64,000 nucleotides of DNA from Mesorhizobium sp. NZP2077 (GTDB taxonomy: Bacteria > Pseudomonadota > Alphaproteobacteria > Rhizobiales > Rhizobiaceae), in contig NZ_CP051293.1 of assembly GCF_013170805.1 (NCBI RefSeq), forward strand, positions 6,516,001 through 6,580,000, given 5' to 3'. Below are positions 46,245 to 57,020 of the stretch, piece after piece. The notes under the pieces are model-generated. The model was not told the origin of the DNA and did not search any database. It saw only the letters and a list, made by a program, of their open reading frames with translations. The position numbers were made by a program, and so were the translations under genes. Numbering within the stretch: position 1 is the stretch's first letter; each line of letters starts with the position of its first letter.

Positions 46245-46367
46245 AAAGAAAAAGGCCGGCGGGAGGAGGTGCCGGCCTTTTCCTGTTACGAGCCAGCGGG
46301 AGGAGGTGCTGGCTGGTCACCCCGGGGAGCAGAGGGAGGAGGTTCCGCTCGCCGGGTATTCCTTGAT
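46245..46367 (-). ncRNA. Small RNA candidate with three anti-Shine-Dalgarno hairpin loops
   Basis: Read on the minus strand, three stem-loops follow each other: 46356-46321 (stem CCCGG-g-GCGAGC-like with one mismatch), 46314-46291 (7-bp stem AGCCAGC) and 46280-46251 (10-bp stem AAAGGCCGGC). All three loops contain the same ACCTCCTCCC. The third is followed by a T-rich run and is a Rho-independent terminator. TATGAT at 46380-46375 is a plausible -10, putting the 5' end near 46367. Repeated CCUCCUCCC loops are the hallmark of cuckoo/CcsR-type sRNAs of alphaproteobacteria, which are thought to pair with ribosome sites. The ends are inferred. Confidence 0.72.
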
Positions 46368-46440
46368 GGCTACCATCATACGCCTGATCGTTTTTAAGAA
46401 AATGCGACCTTTTGTTGCATCTTCAGATCATGCGCAAATG

Positions 46441-46899
46441 TTAGGCAGCCTTGATGTCCTTCACTGCCTTCTCGAAGGCGGTCTTGATTGGCTTGGAGAC
46501 GTCTTCGGCCGCCTTGGAGGCAACAGCCTGGAAGTCCTTGGCCTGCTCGACGGTCGACTCGATCCGCTTGCGCAGGAAGGAGGTCTGCAGCTCGACAACT
46601 TCCGACAGCGACTTGGCGCCGATCAAGGCTTCGAGATGCGAGAAGCCGGCTTCGGCATTGGCGCGCAGCGCAGCGATGGTCTTGAGCGACAGGTCGCTGG
46701 AAACAGTCTTGGCGGTTTCGTAGGTCGTCTCCAGAGCCTTCTGGGTCTCCTCGGCGCCGGTCTTCAGCTTGGCGTAGGCCTCTTTCGACTGCTCAACGCC
46801 CTTTTCGGCGAAAGCGCGCATCTGGTCGGTGGCCTTGGAAGCGTCGAAGCTCGGGAATTCAACGTTTTCAATGGTCTCGGCGGTCTTGGTCCTGGACAT
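46441..46899 (-). CDS. phaP: Phasin (PHB granule-associated protein)
   Basis: This is a 152-residue, almost wholly helical protein of the phasin family, coating polyhydroxybutyrate granules. Characteristic parts are ATDQMRAFAEKGVEQSKEAYAKLK, NAEAGFSHLEALIGAKSLSEVVELQTSFLRK and the final AFEKAVKDIKAA. A heptad-like pattern of hydrophobic residues runs throughout. AAGGA lies before the ATG at 46899. The promoter region carries TGC-N3-GCA boxes, fitting control by the PHB-responsive repressor PhaR. It is divergent from cbrA, as remembered for phaP1 in Sinorhizobium. Confidence 0.92.
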   Translation of the reverse strand: MSRTKTAETIENVEFPSFDASKATDQMRAFAEKGVEQSKEAYAKLKTGAEETQKALETTYETAKTVSSDLSLKTIAALRANAEAGFSHLEALIGAKSLSEVVELQTSFLRKRIESTVEQAKDFQAVASKAAEDVSKPIKTAFEKAVKDIKAA

Positions 46900-46960
46900 T
46901 TTCCATCCTTTTCAGCGGCAGCGGCTTTGACAGAAAGCCGTCTCGTTCAGTTATGATGGC

Positions 46961-47010
46961 AATATAAAGGCAATTTTTGTGCATTGCAATATCTTTGTTG
47001 CACTGCACCA
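46961..47010 (-). promoter_or_regulatory. Phasin promoter with overlapping PhaR-type boxes
   Basis: On the minus strand TTGCAA (46989-46984) and TATATT (46966-46961) form a -35/-10 pair with a 17-base spacer. TGCATTGCAATA (46980-46991) covers the -35, and TGCACTGCACCA (46999-47010) fits the PhaR consensus TGCRNYGCASMA exactly. The two boxes are 19 bases apart, on one DNA face. Confidence 0.6.
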
Positions 47011-47018
47011 TAAATTTC

Positions 47019-47047
47019 TTTCTGGCCGTTAACCAAAAGGCCAGAAA
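47019..47047. other. Perfect 9-bp hairpin upstream of cbrA
   Basis: TTTCTGGCC and GGCCAGAAA pair around an 11-base loop, in the divergent phasin-cbrA region. No T-run follows on either strand, so it is not a normal terminator. It could be a protein site or an RNA leader element of cbrA. Confidence 0.4.
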
Positions 47048-47149
47048 CCAACCTTTGCACGTTCTGGCTTGTGGACCTTCGCGCCTCCGGCTTTTATTAA
47101 CAAAGCGTTAACTGCAAATTTCGCTGCTCCGTGAGGGTTCGCCAAGCGC

Positions 47150-50100
47150 ATGCCGTCCGAATATTCCTTCCTCGACGTCGCCGTGCTCGACGCGGTCCGC
47201 CAGCGCTTTGCCGCCGGCGACGCGATCGCGATCCTGTCGGTGGACCTGGAGCAGGTGATCTGGGCCAATGGGCCGGGCGCCGCTGTGTTCGGCTACCCCG
47301 ACATCGAAGCGATCATCGGCGCCTCCGCACAGCTGCCGCTGATCGCTCGCCGCCAGATCATGGCGACCAGCGGTTTTCCCGAAATCGGCAATGATCGTGG
47401 CATTACCGTCAGGTTGGCGACCGGCATGACCAGCCGGACCATCGGCTTCCAGGCAAGTGCCGTGACCCTGCCCGACGGCGAGAAGGCGATCATGCTGGCG
47501 GTGCCTGCAGCCCAGACAGGCTCGCGCAGCGCTGCCGAAATCGCCAGCCGGGCGATCAGCGGCTTCACCGAAGACGGCCATTTCATCGCCTTCATCGATG
47601 CCGGGGGCAATGTCGAGGCCGCCTCGGAGGGATTTTCTGCGCTCGGCATCCAGCCCGCAACACTGGCCGCCCTGGTGGCCGATGTCGCTGCCGAGGACGA
47701 GCGCATCGTCAAGCGCTTGGTTCCGGGCGGCAACACCTCCTATCCGGCCGGCCTCGCGCGGCTGACCCCGGAGCGACATCTGCTGGTGGTGATCGACGAG
47801 GATCAGCTCGAGGACAACGGTTCTGCTGCAGAGACCTCGGTGGACGAGCCCCCCACAGCAACGGAAAGCTCCATCAACGAGATTGGCGGCGCTGCAACGG
47901 CAGCAGAAAGCGCAGCCGCAGCATCCGAGCCTCACCAAGACAACCAGCCGACGGCGGATGTTTCGCACACAGAAGCGATAGAGCCGACCCCCGCCACTGC
48001 CGAGCCAGCCACTGCCGAGCCAGCCATTGCTGAGATTGAGCAGCCTGCCCCTTCCAAGCCTGTGGCTGAAGATAAGCCGGAACAGGCAACGCAAGAGATT
48101 GCGGAGCCGACCGGGCCGCCATCGGTTGCTGCCGACAACGATCAGCCGGCGACGGGAGGCACGCCGGCACAACACGATCATTGGTACTTCAATGCCGGCG
48201 AGGATGACGCGCGACCGGCGCCTGCCACACCGGAACCGGAAAACGTGGCCGAGGCGATTGGCGCCGAGGCTTCGGTGGACAGCGCGAAGCCGGACGACGC
48301 CACCTCCCCGGCTGCAACGATTGCAACCCCAGCCCGGACGATTGACCGCTCGGCGGCACCGCTGCGCTTCGTCTGGCGCACCGACGGCGAGGGCAAGTTC
48401 AGCGCGCTGTCGCCGGAATTCGCCGATATCGTCGGCAAGCCGGCCGCCGATGTGATGGGCCGGCGCTTCAGGGACGTCGCTGCGGCCTTCGGCCTTGATG
48501 CGTCCGGCGAGATCGCCGGCCTGCTGGAGCGGCGCGACACCTGGTCCGGCCGCTCCGTGCTGTGGCCTGTCGTCGGCACCGACCTGAAGATCCCCGTCGA
48601 CCTCGCGGCCTTGCCTGTCTATGGCCGCAGCCGTGCCTTCGAAGGTTTTCGCGGCTTCGGCGTTGCCCGCCCCAGTGACGCCGTCGTCGATCCGGAAGCG
48701 ATCGGCATGGCTCTGGTGCCCAACGGCGAGGCGCCAGTGGCGGCGTCCGTACTGGAAGCCGTCGAAGCTCCCGCTGAAGCGCCGAAGGCCGAGGAACCAA
48801 ACGCGGCGGACCCGTTCAGGGGCGAGGTGCCGGCGCTGACCATCGTGCCGAAACAAGAGCGGCGCTTTGCCGACAAGGTCATCCGCCTGGCCGAACATCG
48901 GCAGCCGGCCAATGACAAGGGACTGTCAACGCTGGAACGCAGCGCCTTTCGTGAGATCGGCGAGCGGCTGAAGAAGGACAGTGCGCCGGCCGAGCCGGCG
49001 GAAACCGACAAGCCCGGCACCGAAAGCCCGACGCAACCGGCGATCGAGACACCGGCCGCGCCAGCGGCGGAAACAGCAGCGGAGGCTCCGGCCGCCAAGA
49101 CCGAAACGCCAATCGAATCCGCTGGCGAGGCTGCCTCGACGCCTGACGCTGCCCCGCACCATGGGCCGACAGAGGTCGGCGAAATCCCGGTGGCGGCGCC
49201 AGAGAACGACGCGGTGCTGGCCGAACCGTCCGGGACCGAAGTCGATAGAGAGCACGAGGCGGATCTCGTAAGGCTTGATGGCGCCCATCCGGACGGCGTG
49301 GTTCACAAGGAGCATGCCGACGCGCCGTCCGGTGCGACAGGCTCGCTGCTCAGCTACGCCGACCACAACGATGAGCCGAGCCCCATCGCGGACAATGACG
49401 AGCCTACGGCCTCTGAGCCGATCGCCACGGAACCGGAAAGTGCCGAGCCCGCCGCGATTGAGGAGGAACCGGCCGTTGCGGGCGCCGGGCATGTCGCAGC
49501 CGACGACGACAGCATGACGTCGGCCGATTTTCGCGATGCCGAGGACAATGAGGATTGGACCGACGGCGCTGAAGATGCCGCGGTTGATGATCAGGCCGTA
49601 GAGCATGCCGGGCCATCGACAATCTCCGAAGGCCAAGCCATTACGCCAGCCACCGCGACTGTCCGTGCACAAGTTGCAGCCGAGATCCAGCGTCCCCGCC
49701 TGCAGGTACCGCCGCTCAAGACCGAGGGGTTCGTACCCTCCGCCTTTTCCATTGGCGATGAAAGCAAGGCCCCCGATACCTCGCTGCTCGGCAAGCTGCC
49801 GGTGCCGCTGCTCATCCATTCGGGCGACCAGCTGCACTATGCGAACGAGGAGTTCCTCGACCTGACCGGCTACGACACGCTTGAGGATCTCGAGGATTCC
49901 GGCGGCCTGGGCGCTCTGTTTGCCGATCCCTACGCCGATGAAGGCACTTCCGACGGCAGCGATCGGGCGCTGCGGCTGAAGACGCGCGATGGTCAGGAAT
50001 TCCCGATCGACGCCATCCTGCGCTCGGTCCCCTGGCGCGACGGCAAGGCGCTGATGCTGGTCGTGCGTCGTTCCGGCGAGGACGAAGCACCCGCTGCCCT

Positions 50101-51262
50101 GCATCTGGTCGGCGAGGAGCCGACACAGCCCGACATTTCCGAGCTCAAGGCACGCATCGCCGAGATGCGCACCATCATCGACACCGCCACCGACGGCGTC
50201 GTGCTGATCGGCTGCGACGGCACCATCCGCTCGATCAGCCGCCCGGCCGAAGCGCTGTTCGGCTTCGACAGCGACGAGGTGACCGGCAAGCCATTCGCCT
50301 CGCTGTTTGCCATCGAAAGCCAACGCGCGGCGCGCGACTATCTCACCGGCCTGTCCGAGCCCGGCGTGGCGAGCGTCATGAATGACGGCCGCGAGGTGAT
50401 CGGACGCGAAGCGCAGGGGCGCTTTATCCCGCTGTTCATGACCATCGGCCGGCTGCCCAATGACAGCGGCTTCTGTGCCGTCGTGCGCGACATCACACAG
50501 TGGAAGCGAGCCGAGGAAGATCTCACCCAGGCGCGCGCGGTGGCTGAACGGGCTTCCTCGCAGAAAACCGATTTCCTCGCCCGCATCAGCCACGAGATCC
50601 GCACACCGCTCAACGCCATTATCGGCTTTTCCGAATTGATGGTCGACGAGAAGTTCGGGCCGGTCGCCAATGACCGCTACCGCGACTATCTGCGCGACAT
50701 CAACCGCTCGGGCAACCATGTGCTCGATCTGGTCAACGACCTCTTGGACATCTCGAAGATCGAGGCCGGCCAGCAGGAGATGGCCTATGAGGCGGTGTCG
50801 CTCAACGACACGCTGGCCGAGACCGTGGCGATGATGCAGCCGCAAGCCAACCGCGAACGCGTCATCATCCGTTCCAGCTTCGCCTCGCGGCTGCCGGAGG
50901 TAGTGGCCGACCTGCGCTCCGTGCGCCAGATCGCGCTCAACATCCTATCGAACGCCATCCGCTACACCCAGGCCGGCGGCCAGGTGATCGTCTCGACCGC
51001 CTATGAGACTTCAGGTGATGTCGTCATGCGGGTGCGCGACACCGGCATCGGCATGAGCCAGGCCGAGATCGAACAGGCGCTGAAGCCGTTCAAGCAGATC
51101 AACGCCTTGAAGCGCGGACGCGGCGACGGCACCGGCCTTGGCCTGCCGCTGACCAAAGCGATGGTGGAAGCAAACCGCGCCCGCTTCACCATCAATTCGA
51201 CGCCTGGTGAAGGCACGCTGGTGGAGGTCGCGTTTCCGTCGACCCGCGTGCTCGCGGAATAG
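47150..51262 (+). CDS. cbrA: CbrA-like PAS sensor histidine kinase (DivK/CtrA cell-cycle pathway)
   Basis: This is a 1370-residue soluble kinase with no clear membrane segments. PAS-like folds appear near residues 15-110, 400-515, 880-985 and 1000-1120. The stretches 225-395 and 540-850 between them are Ala/Pro/Glu-rich and probably disordered. The H-box KTDFLARISHEIRTPLNAII carries His1148, and an ATPase domain follows (NILSNAIRYT, DTGIGM, GTGLGLPL). The ALKPFKQ and H-box forms are those of PleC/DivJ/PdhS/CbrA kinases acting on DivK. The gene order phasin-cbrA-acetoacetyl-CoA ligase matches S. meliloti as I recall, favouring CbrA over PdhS. An in-frame TGA just upstream fixes the start. Confidence 0.78.
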   Translation: MPSEYSFLDVAVLDAVRQRFAAGDAIAILSVDLEQVIWANGPGAAVFGYPDIEAIIGASAQLPLIARRQIMATSGFPEIGNDRGITVRLATGMTSRTIGFQASAVTLPDGEKAIMLAVPAAQTGSRSAAEIASRAISGFTEDGHFIAFIDAGGNVEAASEGFSALGIQPATLAALVADVAAEDERIVKRLVPGGNTSYPAGLARLTPERHLLVVIDEDQLEDNGSAAETSVDEPPTATESSINEIGGAATAAESAAAASEPHQDNQPTADVSHTEAIEPTPATAEPATAEPAIAEIEQPAPSKPVAEDKPEQATQEIAEPTGPPSVAADNDQPATGGTPAQHDHWYFNAGEDDARPAPATPEPENVAEAIGAEASVDSAKPDDATSPAATIATPARTIDRSAAPLRFVWRTDGEGKFSALSPEFADIVGKPAADVMGRRFRDVAAAFGLDASGEIAGLLERRDTWSGRSVLWPVVGTDLKIPVDLAALPVYGRSRAFEGFRGFGVARPSDAVVDPEAIGMALVPNGEAPVAASVLEAVEAPAEAPKAEEPNAADPFRGEVPALTIVPKQERRFADKVIRLAEHRQPANDKGLSTLERSAFREIGERLKKDSAPAEPAETDKPGTESPTQPAIETPAAPAAETAAEAPAAKTETPIESAGEAASTPDAAPHHGPTEVGEIPVAAPENDAVLAEPSGTEVDREHEADLVRLDGAHPDGVVHKEHADAPSGATGSLLSYADHNDEPSPIADNDEPTASEPIATEPESAEPAAIEEEPAVAGAGHVAADDDSMTSADFRDAEDNEDWTDGAEDAAVDDQAVEHAGPSTISEGQAITPATATVRAQVAAEIQRPRLQVPPLKTEGFVPSAFSIGDESKAPDTSLLGKLPVPLLIHSGDQLHYANEEFLDLTGYDTLEDLEDSGGLGALFADPYADEGTSDGSDRALRLKTRDGQEFPIDAILRSVPWRDGKALMLVVRRSGEDEAPAALHLVGEEPTQPDISELKARIAEMRTIIDTATDGVVLIGCDGTIRSISRPAEALFGFDSDEVTGKPFASLFAIESQRAARDYLTGLSEPGVASVMNDGREVIGREAQGRFIPLFMTIGRLPNDSGFCAVVRDITQWKRAEEDLTQARAVAERASSQKTDFLARISHEIRTPLNAIIGFSELMVDEKFGPVANDRYRDYLRDINRSGNHVLDLVNDLLDISKIEAGQQEMAYEAVSLNDTLAETVAMMQPQANRERVIIRSSFASRLPEVVADLRSVRQIALNILSNAIRYTQAGGQVIVSTAYETSGDVVMRVRDTGIGMSQAEIEQALKPFKQINALKRGRGDGTGLGLPLTKAMVEANRARFTINSTPGEGTLVEVAFPSTRVLAE

Positions 51263-51269
51263 CAAGCGC

Positions 51270-51385
51270 AAAAGAAAAGGCGTCCAGAGGACGCCTTAAG
51301 AGATGGGATTGCTGTCACAACGGGGGCTTGAGCGAATTCAGATCCTCCGGGGGCTGAGGAACGGGATTTCTCCCTCAAGTTACAT
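51270..51385 (-). ncRNA. Structured small RNA candidate between cbrA and acsA
   Basis: On the minus strand, CTTGA (51379-51375) pairs with TCAAG (51331-51327), enclosing two hairpins: GGGA-GAAA-TCCC (51374-51363, a GNRA tetraloop) and TCCTC-AGCCCCCG-GAGGA (51360-51343). A single-stranded CCCCC segment follows, and then a 9-bp terminator stem (51297-51277) with a T-rich tail. This is the layout of a trans-acting sRNA. The promoter is not clear. The same hairpin can also end cbrA transcription. The family is not recognised. Confidence 0.5.
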
Positions 51386-51509
51386 GCGACTATCGACGCC
51401 GGGCCTTAACAACTCCTTACCAGTTCGTCGAAAAATTTACGAATGTGTACCACTCATGAAATCTAGGTAAATTCTACCGACATATTTCGTTAACCATGGC
51501 GTCCGCCCC

Positions 51510-53468
<1,959 letters not shown>

Positions 53469-53601
53469 GATCGATCCTCCCACGGTCGTCATCGCTTATG
53501 CATATCGCAGCGCAGCAGAGCAAGATTTTGTTGGGCGCAAGCGGCCAGGTGTGCGCAAATGCCATCGCCGGGCCATAAAGACTTGAAATGCCTCAGTCCT
53601 A

Positions 53602-53635
53602 AGTCGTAGTGACGACTGGGGTCGTGGTGACGACC
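53602..53635. other. Tandem 6-bp hairpins upstream of the AsmA-like gene
   Basis: AGTCGT-AGTG-ACGACT (53602-53617) and GGTCGT-GGTG-ACGACC (53620-53635) are two near-identical palindromes 18 bases apart, in the 216-base divergent region. The repetition and spacing suggest a pair of protein-binding sites. Nothing else was recognised in 53469-53684. Confidence 0.45.
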
Positions 53636-53684
53636 GGGTTTACACATGTCGGGCGATTAATCGGAACGGAAGCATATAGGCGAG

Positions 53685-55538
53685 ATGCCATCATCCTTGA
53701 TCCGCCGCGGAGTATGGGCGATCGGCGCTGCCGTGATCGTCATCGCTCTGGTGGTCGCCACGCTGCCGCTGATCGCCTCGACGCGCATCGTGCGCGACCG
53801 CATTGCCTGGGAGATGAGCGCCTGGAGCGGCTTCCGGGTCGCCATTGACGGCTCGCCGCGCATCGAGGTCTGGCCGAAATTCCGTGCAATCCTGACCGAT
53901 GTGACGCTGTCCAAGTGGACGGACACCGACGCGCCGCCGGTCGTCGAAGCCGAACGGGTCGAGATCGACCTCTCGGCCATGGCGGCCTTGCAGGGCGATG
54001 TGGCGTTTTCCACGGCGCGGCTGGTGCGGCCGACGATCCGGGTCCAGCACACGGCAGATGGCCTGTTCCTGCCCACCGTGCCGACGGGCGGGCGCATTGC
54101 GCGTTCCATCGACACGGCGCGCGGCGTGGTCAGTGCCGATCCCGCCAAGCCCGACCTCGACAAGCTGCCGACCGACGCCTTCGGCACGGTTGAGTTCAGG
54201 GACGGCCGCATGGTGGCTTCCGTCAACGGCAAGGACGTGGAAATCCTAAGCAGCCTCAGCGGCCAGGCGAGCTGGGCGGCGATGAACAGCAATGCGACGC
54301 TATCGGCAACCGGAATCTGGCGGGGCGAAAGTGTGACCGTCGACGCGGCCTCGCCGAAGCCGCTGGTGCTGTTCGCCGGTGGCGTGGCACCGCTCACTCT
54401 GTCCTTCAAGGCCGCGCCCGCCACCTTCTCTTTCGACGGCACGGCCAGCATGTCCGAGAACGCCTATTACGACGGCCAGGTGAAGTTCGCGGCACCTTCG
54501 CTGCGCCGCGTGCTGGAATGGTCGCAGGTTGGCATCGCGCCGAGCGCGGCGATCGGCTCCGTCAGCATTTCGAGCAAGGTCACGGCCTCGGCCGGACGCA
54601 TCAAGTTCGAAAACACCGCGCTGGCGCTGGACAACAATCCAGGCATGGGCGCGCTGGACCTGTCGCTTGGCGACGCCCAGCCGGTGATTTCGGGCACGCT
54701 CGCTTTCGACACGCTCGATCTCAGGTCATTCCTGTCCGCCTTCACGCCGCTGGGGCCGGCAAGCGGGGCTGGGTCAGGGGACGTCGAGGCTAGTTTCGCC
54801 GACCGGGTCAATCTCGATCTCAGGTTGTCGGCGGCGCATGCCACGGCCGGCGCTATCCAGCTTGCCGATGTCGCCGCCACCGCCCAGGTCAAGGATGGTC
54901 TTTCTGTCTTCGATATCTCCGACGCCTCGGCCTTTGGCGGCACTATCCAGACCAGCCTTCGCTTCGACCGCAAGCCCGAGGGCACCCAGGTCGAGATCAG
55001 GCTGCTTGCGTCGGATGTCGATGGCGGCGCGTTCGGCACGGCAGCCGGCATGACCCGGCTGGTGCCGGTCGGCACCGGCACCGTTTCGGTCATCCTCAAG
55101 GGGCCGGGCAGGACCTGGGATTCGATCTTTGAAAACGCTGATGGTTCGGTCTCGGCGACCTTCGGCCCCGGCGCGCTCAGCAAATTCAACCTGCCGGCCT
55201 TTCTCAAACATTCCGAACAGGGTGGCTTCTTCGCGCTTGACGATGTCTCGGACGGCACGCTGCCGATCGACGGCGCCGAAGTGAAGGCAACCATTTCGCG
55301 AGGCGTAGCGAGGCTGGACAAGGCCGAGGCCAATTCGGCGAAATACAAGATTTGGCTTTCCGGCATCGCCTCCTATGCAGGGCGCGGGCTGGCGCTGTCC
55401 GGCGGCGTCATCCAGCCGGACCAGGCGGCGACACAGAAGACCGGCCAGCAGGGACCCAACCAGTCGTCCTTCTTCGTCGGCGGAACGTGGAGCACGCCGT
55501 TCATTTCCCCGATAAGCCGCGGCGTTTCGGGCGAATAA
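53685..55538 (+). CDS. AsmA family protein
   Basis: This is a 617-residue protein with one N-terminal membrane anchor (GVWAIGAAVIVIALVVATLPLIAS) and a long periplasmic beta-rich part. The N-terminal AsmA domain shows SAWSGFRVAIDGSPRIEVWPKFRAILTDV, and the C-terminal AsmA_2 part has LSVFDISDASAFGGTIQ and YKIWLSGIASYAGRGLALSGG. AsmA-like proteins are thought to bridge phospholipid movement between membranes. It is divergent from acsA, and an IS element follows 38 bases after the stop. Confidence 0.87.
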   Translation: MPSSLIRRGVWAIGAAVIVIALVVATLPLIASTRIVRDRIAWEMSAWSGFRVAIDGSPRIEVWPKFRAILTDVTLSKWTDTDAPPVVEAERVEIDLSAMAALQGDVAFSTARLVRPTIRVQHTADGLFLPTVPTGGRIARSIDTARGVVSADPAKPDLDKLPTDAFGTVEFRDGRMVASVNGKDVEILSSLSGQASWAAMNSNATLSATGIWRGESVTVDAASPKPLVLFAGGVAPLTLSFKAAPATFSFDGTASMSENAYYDGQVKFAAPSLRRVLEWSQVGIAPSAAIGSVSISSKVTASAGRIKFENTALALDNNPGMGALDLSLGDAQPVISGTLAFDTLDLRSFLSAFTPLGPASGAGSGDVEASFADRVNLDLRLSAAHATAGAIQLADVAATAQVKDGLSVFDISDASAFGGTIQTSLRFDRKPEGTQVEIRLLASDVDGGAFGTAAGMTRLVPVGTGTVSVILKGPGRTWDSIFENADGSVSATFGPGALSKFNLPAFLKHSEQGGFFALDDVSDGTLPIDGAEVKATISRGVARLDKAEANSAKYKIWLSGIASYAGRGLALSGGVIQPDQAATQKTGQQGPNQSSFFVGGTWSTPFISPISRGVSGE

Positions 55539-55576
55539 CTCCGACGCCTGCTTTCGTCCAGTTAAGCATGATCTAG

Positions 55577-57018
55577 CATTACTTTGGCATTTTTTTGGTT
55601 CTGGGAGCGTTTGAGGATTCCCAAGAGCGGTTTTGCGTGATTCATGAGAGGTCGGCTGTTGGAGGGGCCGGCCATGAACAGGGATTGGCAAGTCGATCTG
55701 GAGCAGTGGCTTGAGCCGTTCGTCTCGGCGTTGAGGCACAAGACGCGTGCTCGGATGTGTCCGGCCTATATTGCTGGGCTGATTGGCCTTGGGGATCGCA
55801 AGAGCATCCAACCGATGGCGGCGCGCGACGCAGGCGTCAACTATGACCAGCTGCACCACTTCATCGCGAGCGGCGTGTGGGATGCTGGGCCGCTGGAGAA
55901 GGTGCTACTTGCGGAGGCCGACAGACAAGTTGGCGGGAACGATGCATGGCTGATCGTGGACGACACAGCGCTCCCCAAGAAGGGGCGCCACTCGGTCGGC
56001 GTCGCGCCGCAATATGCCTCGGCGCTTGGTAAGAACGCCAACTGCCAGACGCTGGTGTCGCTGACGCTGGCCTCTAGCGAAGTGCCGGTCATGGTGGGAC
56101 TGCGGCTGTTTCTGCCCGAGAGCTGGACTTCCGATCCCGCCCGGCTCGACCGTGCCGGTGTGCCCGAGGACCATCGTGCCTACAGGACCAAGCCCGAAAT
56201 CGCGCTGGCCGAGATCGACCGGGCTCGCGCAGCCGGCCTACGCTTTGGCTGCGTGCTCGCCGATGCCGGATATGGCTTGAGCGCCCCCCCCCCTTCCGGC
56301 AGGCGCTCACCGAGCGCGGCCTTACCTGGGCCGTCGGCATCCCGTTCAAGCAGAAGGTCTATCCCGCCGACGTGGCAATGATCTTTCCCGTTGCCGGACG
56401 CGGCCGTCCGCGCCAGCGGCATATCCCCGATGTGAAGTCGATGACCGCGAAGGCGATGCTGGAGACAGCCCCATGGCGCGCGGTCAGTTGGCGGCGTGGC
56501 ACCAAAGGCCGCCTCTCGGCGCGCTTCGCCGCTGTCCGTGTCCGGGTTGCAGATGGCCCACCCCAGCGCATCCGCGACATGGGCGCTCAGCATCTGCCCG
56601 GCGAGGAGGTCTGGGTGATCGGCGAGCACCGCTCGACCGGCGAGCGCAAATACTACCTCTCCAACTTGCCCGCCGACACCCCGCTCAAGCAGATCGCAGG
56701 CGCCATCAAGGCGCGCTGGGTCTGCGAACAGGCGCATCAGCAGCTCAAGGAGGAACTTGGCCTCGACCACTTCGAAGGGCGCTCATGGACCGGCCTGCAC
56801 CGGCACGCGCTGATGACGATGATCGCCTACGCCTTCCTGCAATCTCGCCGCCTCAAACAAGCGGGAGGGGGGAAAAAAAAGAATCGTTGGCCCGCCGCCC
56901 CAACCGAGCCTACCCCCCCCGTCAGGCAAGCCATCCTCACCGCGCTAGCGCAGCCGCCCCCAATCCGTTGTCCCCACTGCCGCAGAGCCCTCTCCGCTAA
57001 CAATCTGCCAAAGTAGTG
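55577..57018 (+). mobile_element. IS701-family insertion sequence with CTAG target duplication
   Basis: This is a 1442-bp element. The ends are inverted repeats: left CATTACTTTGGCA at 55577, right TGCCAAAGTAGTG ending at 57018, with one mismatch in 13. Both are flanked directly by CTAG (55573-55576 and 57019-57022), a 4-bp duplication of the YTAR type used by IS701 elements. It encodes one DDE transposase, here frameshifted. It inserted beside a RIME-like repeat, whose first bases are the AG of the duplicated target. Confidence 0.88.
55674..57016 (+). pseudogene. IS701-type transposase, frameshifted at a C10 run
   Basis: The first part (from ATG 55674, with GGAGGGG upstream) runs MNRDWQVDLEQWLEPFV to LADAGYGLSAP and carries the DDE acids in WLIVDDTALPKKG and CVLADAGYG. 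After a run of ten C at 56284-56293 the frame changes; translating in the next frame gives FRQALTERGLTWAVGIPFK and continues to KQIAGAIKARWVCEQAHQQLKEELGLDHFEGRSW with the final Glu. A single-base length change restores the whole protein, so the break may be a real mutation, slippage-based control or a homopolymer sequencing error. Confidence 0.82.
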
Positions 57019-57020
57019 CT

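Noticed and set aside
46261..46343. Three GGGAGGAGGT repeats taken as a CRISPR or tandem repeat
   Set aside because: The copies are 10 bases long, unevenly spaced (37 and 36 bases) and always sit in hairpin loops, which fits a small RNA rather than CRISPR repeats with spacers.
47029..47268. A 79-codon minus-strand frame upstream of and over the start of cbrA
   Set aside because: It overlaps the conserved kinase start, has no ribosome site and shows no family features.
48926..50845. A 639-codon minus-strand frame opposite the CbrA-like kinase
   Set aside because: It overlaps the conserved PAS and kinase coding region in antisense and has no recognisable domain.
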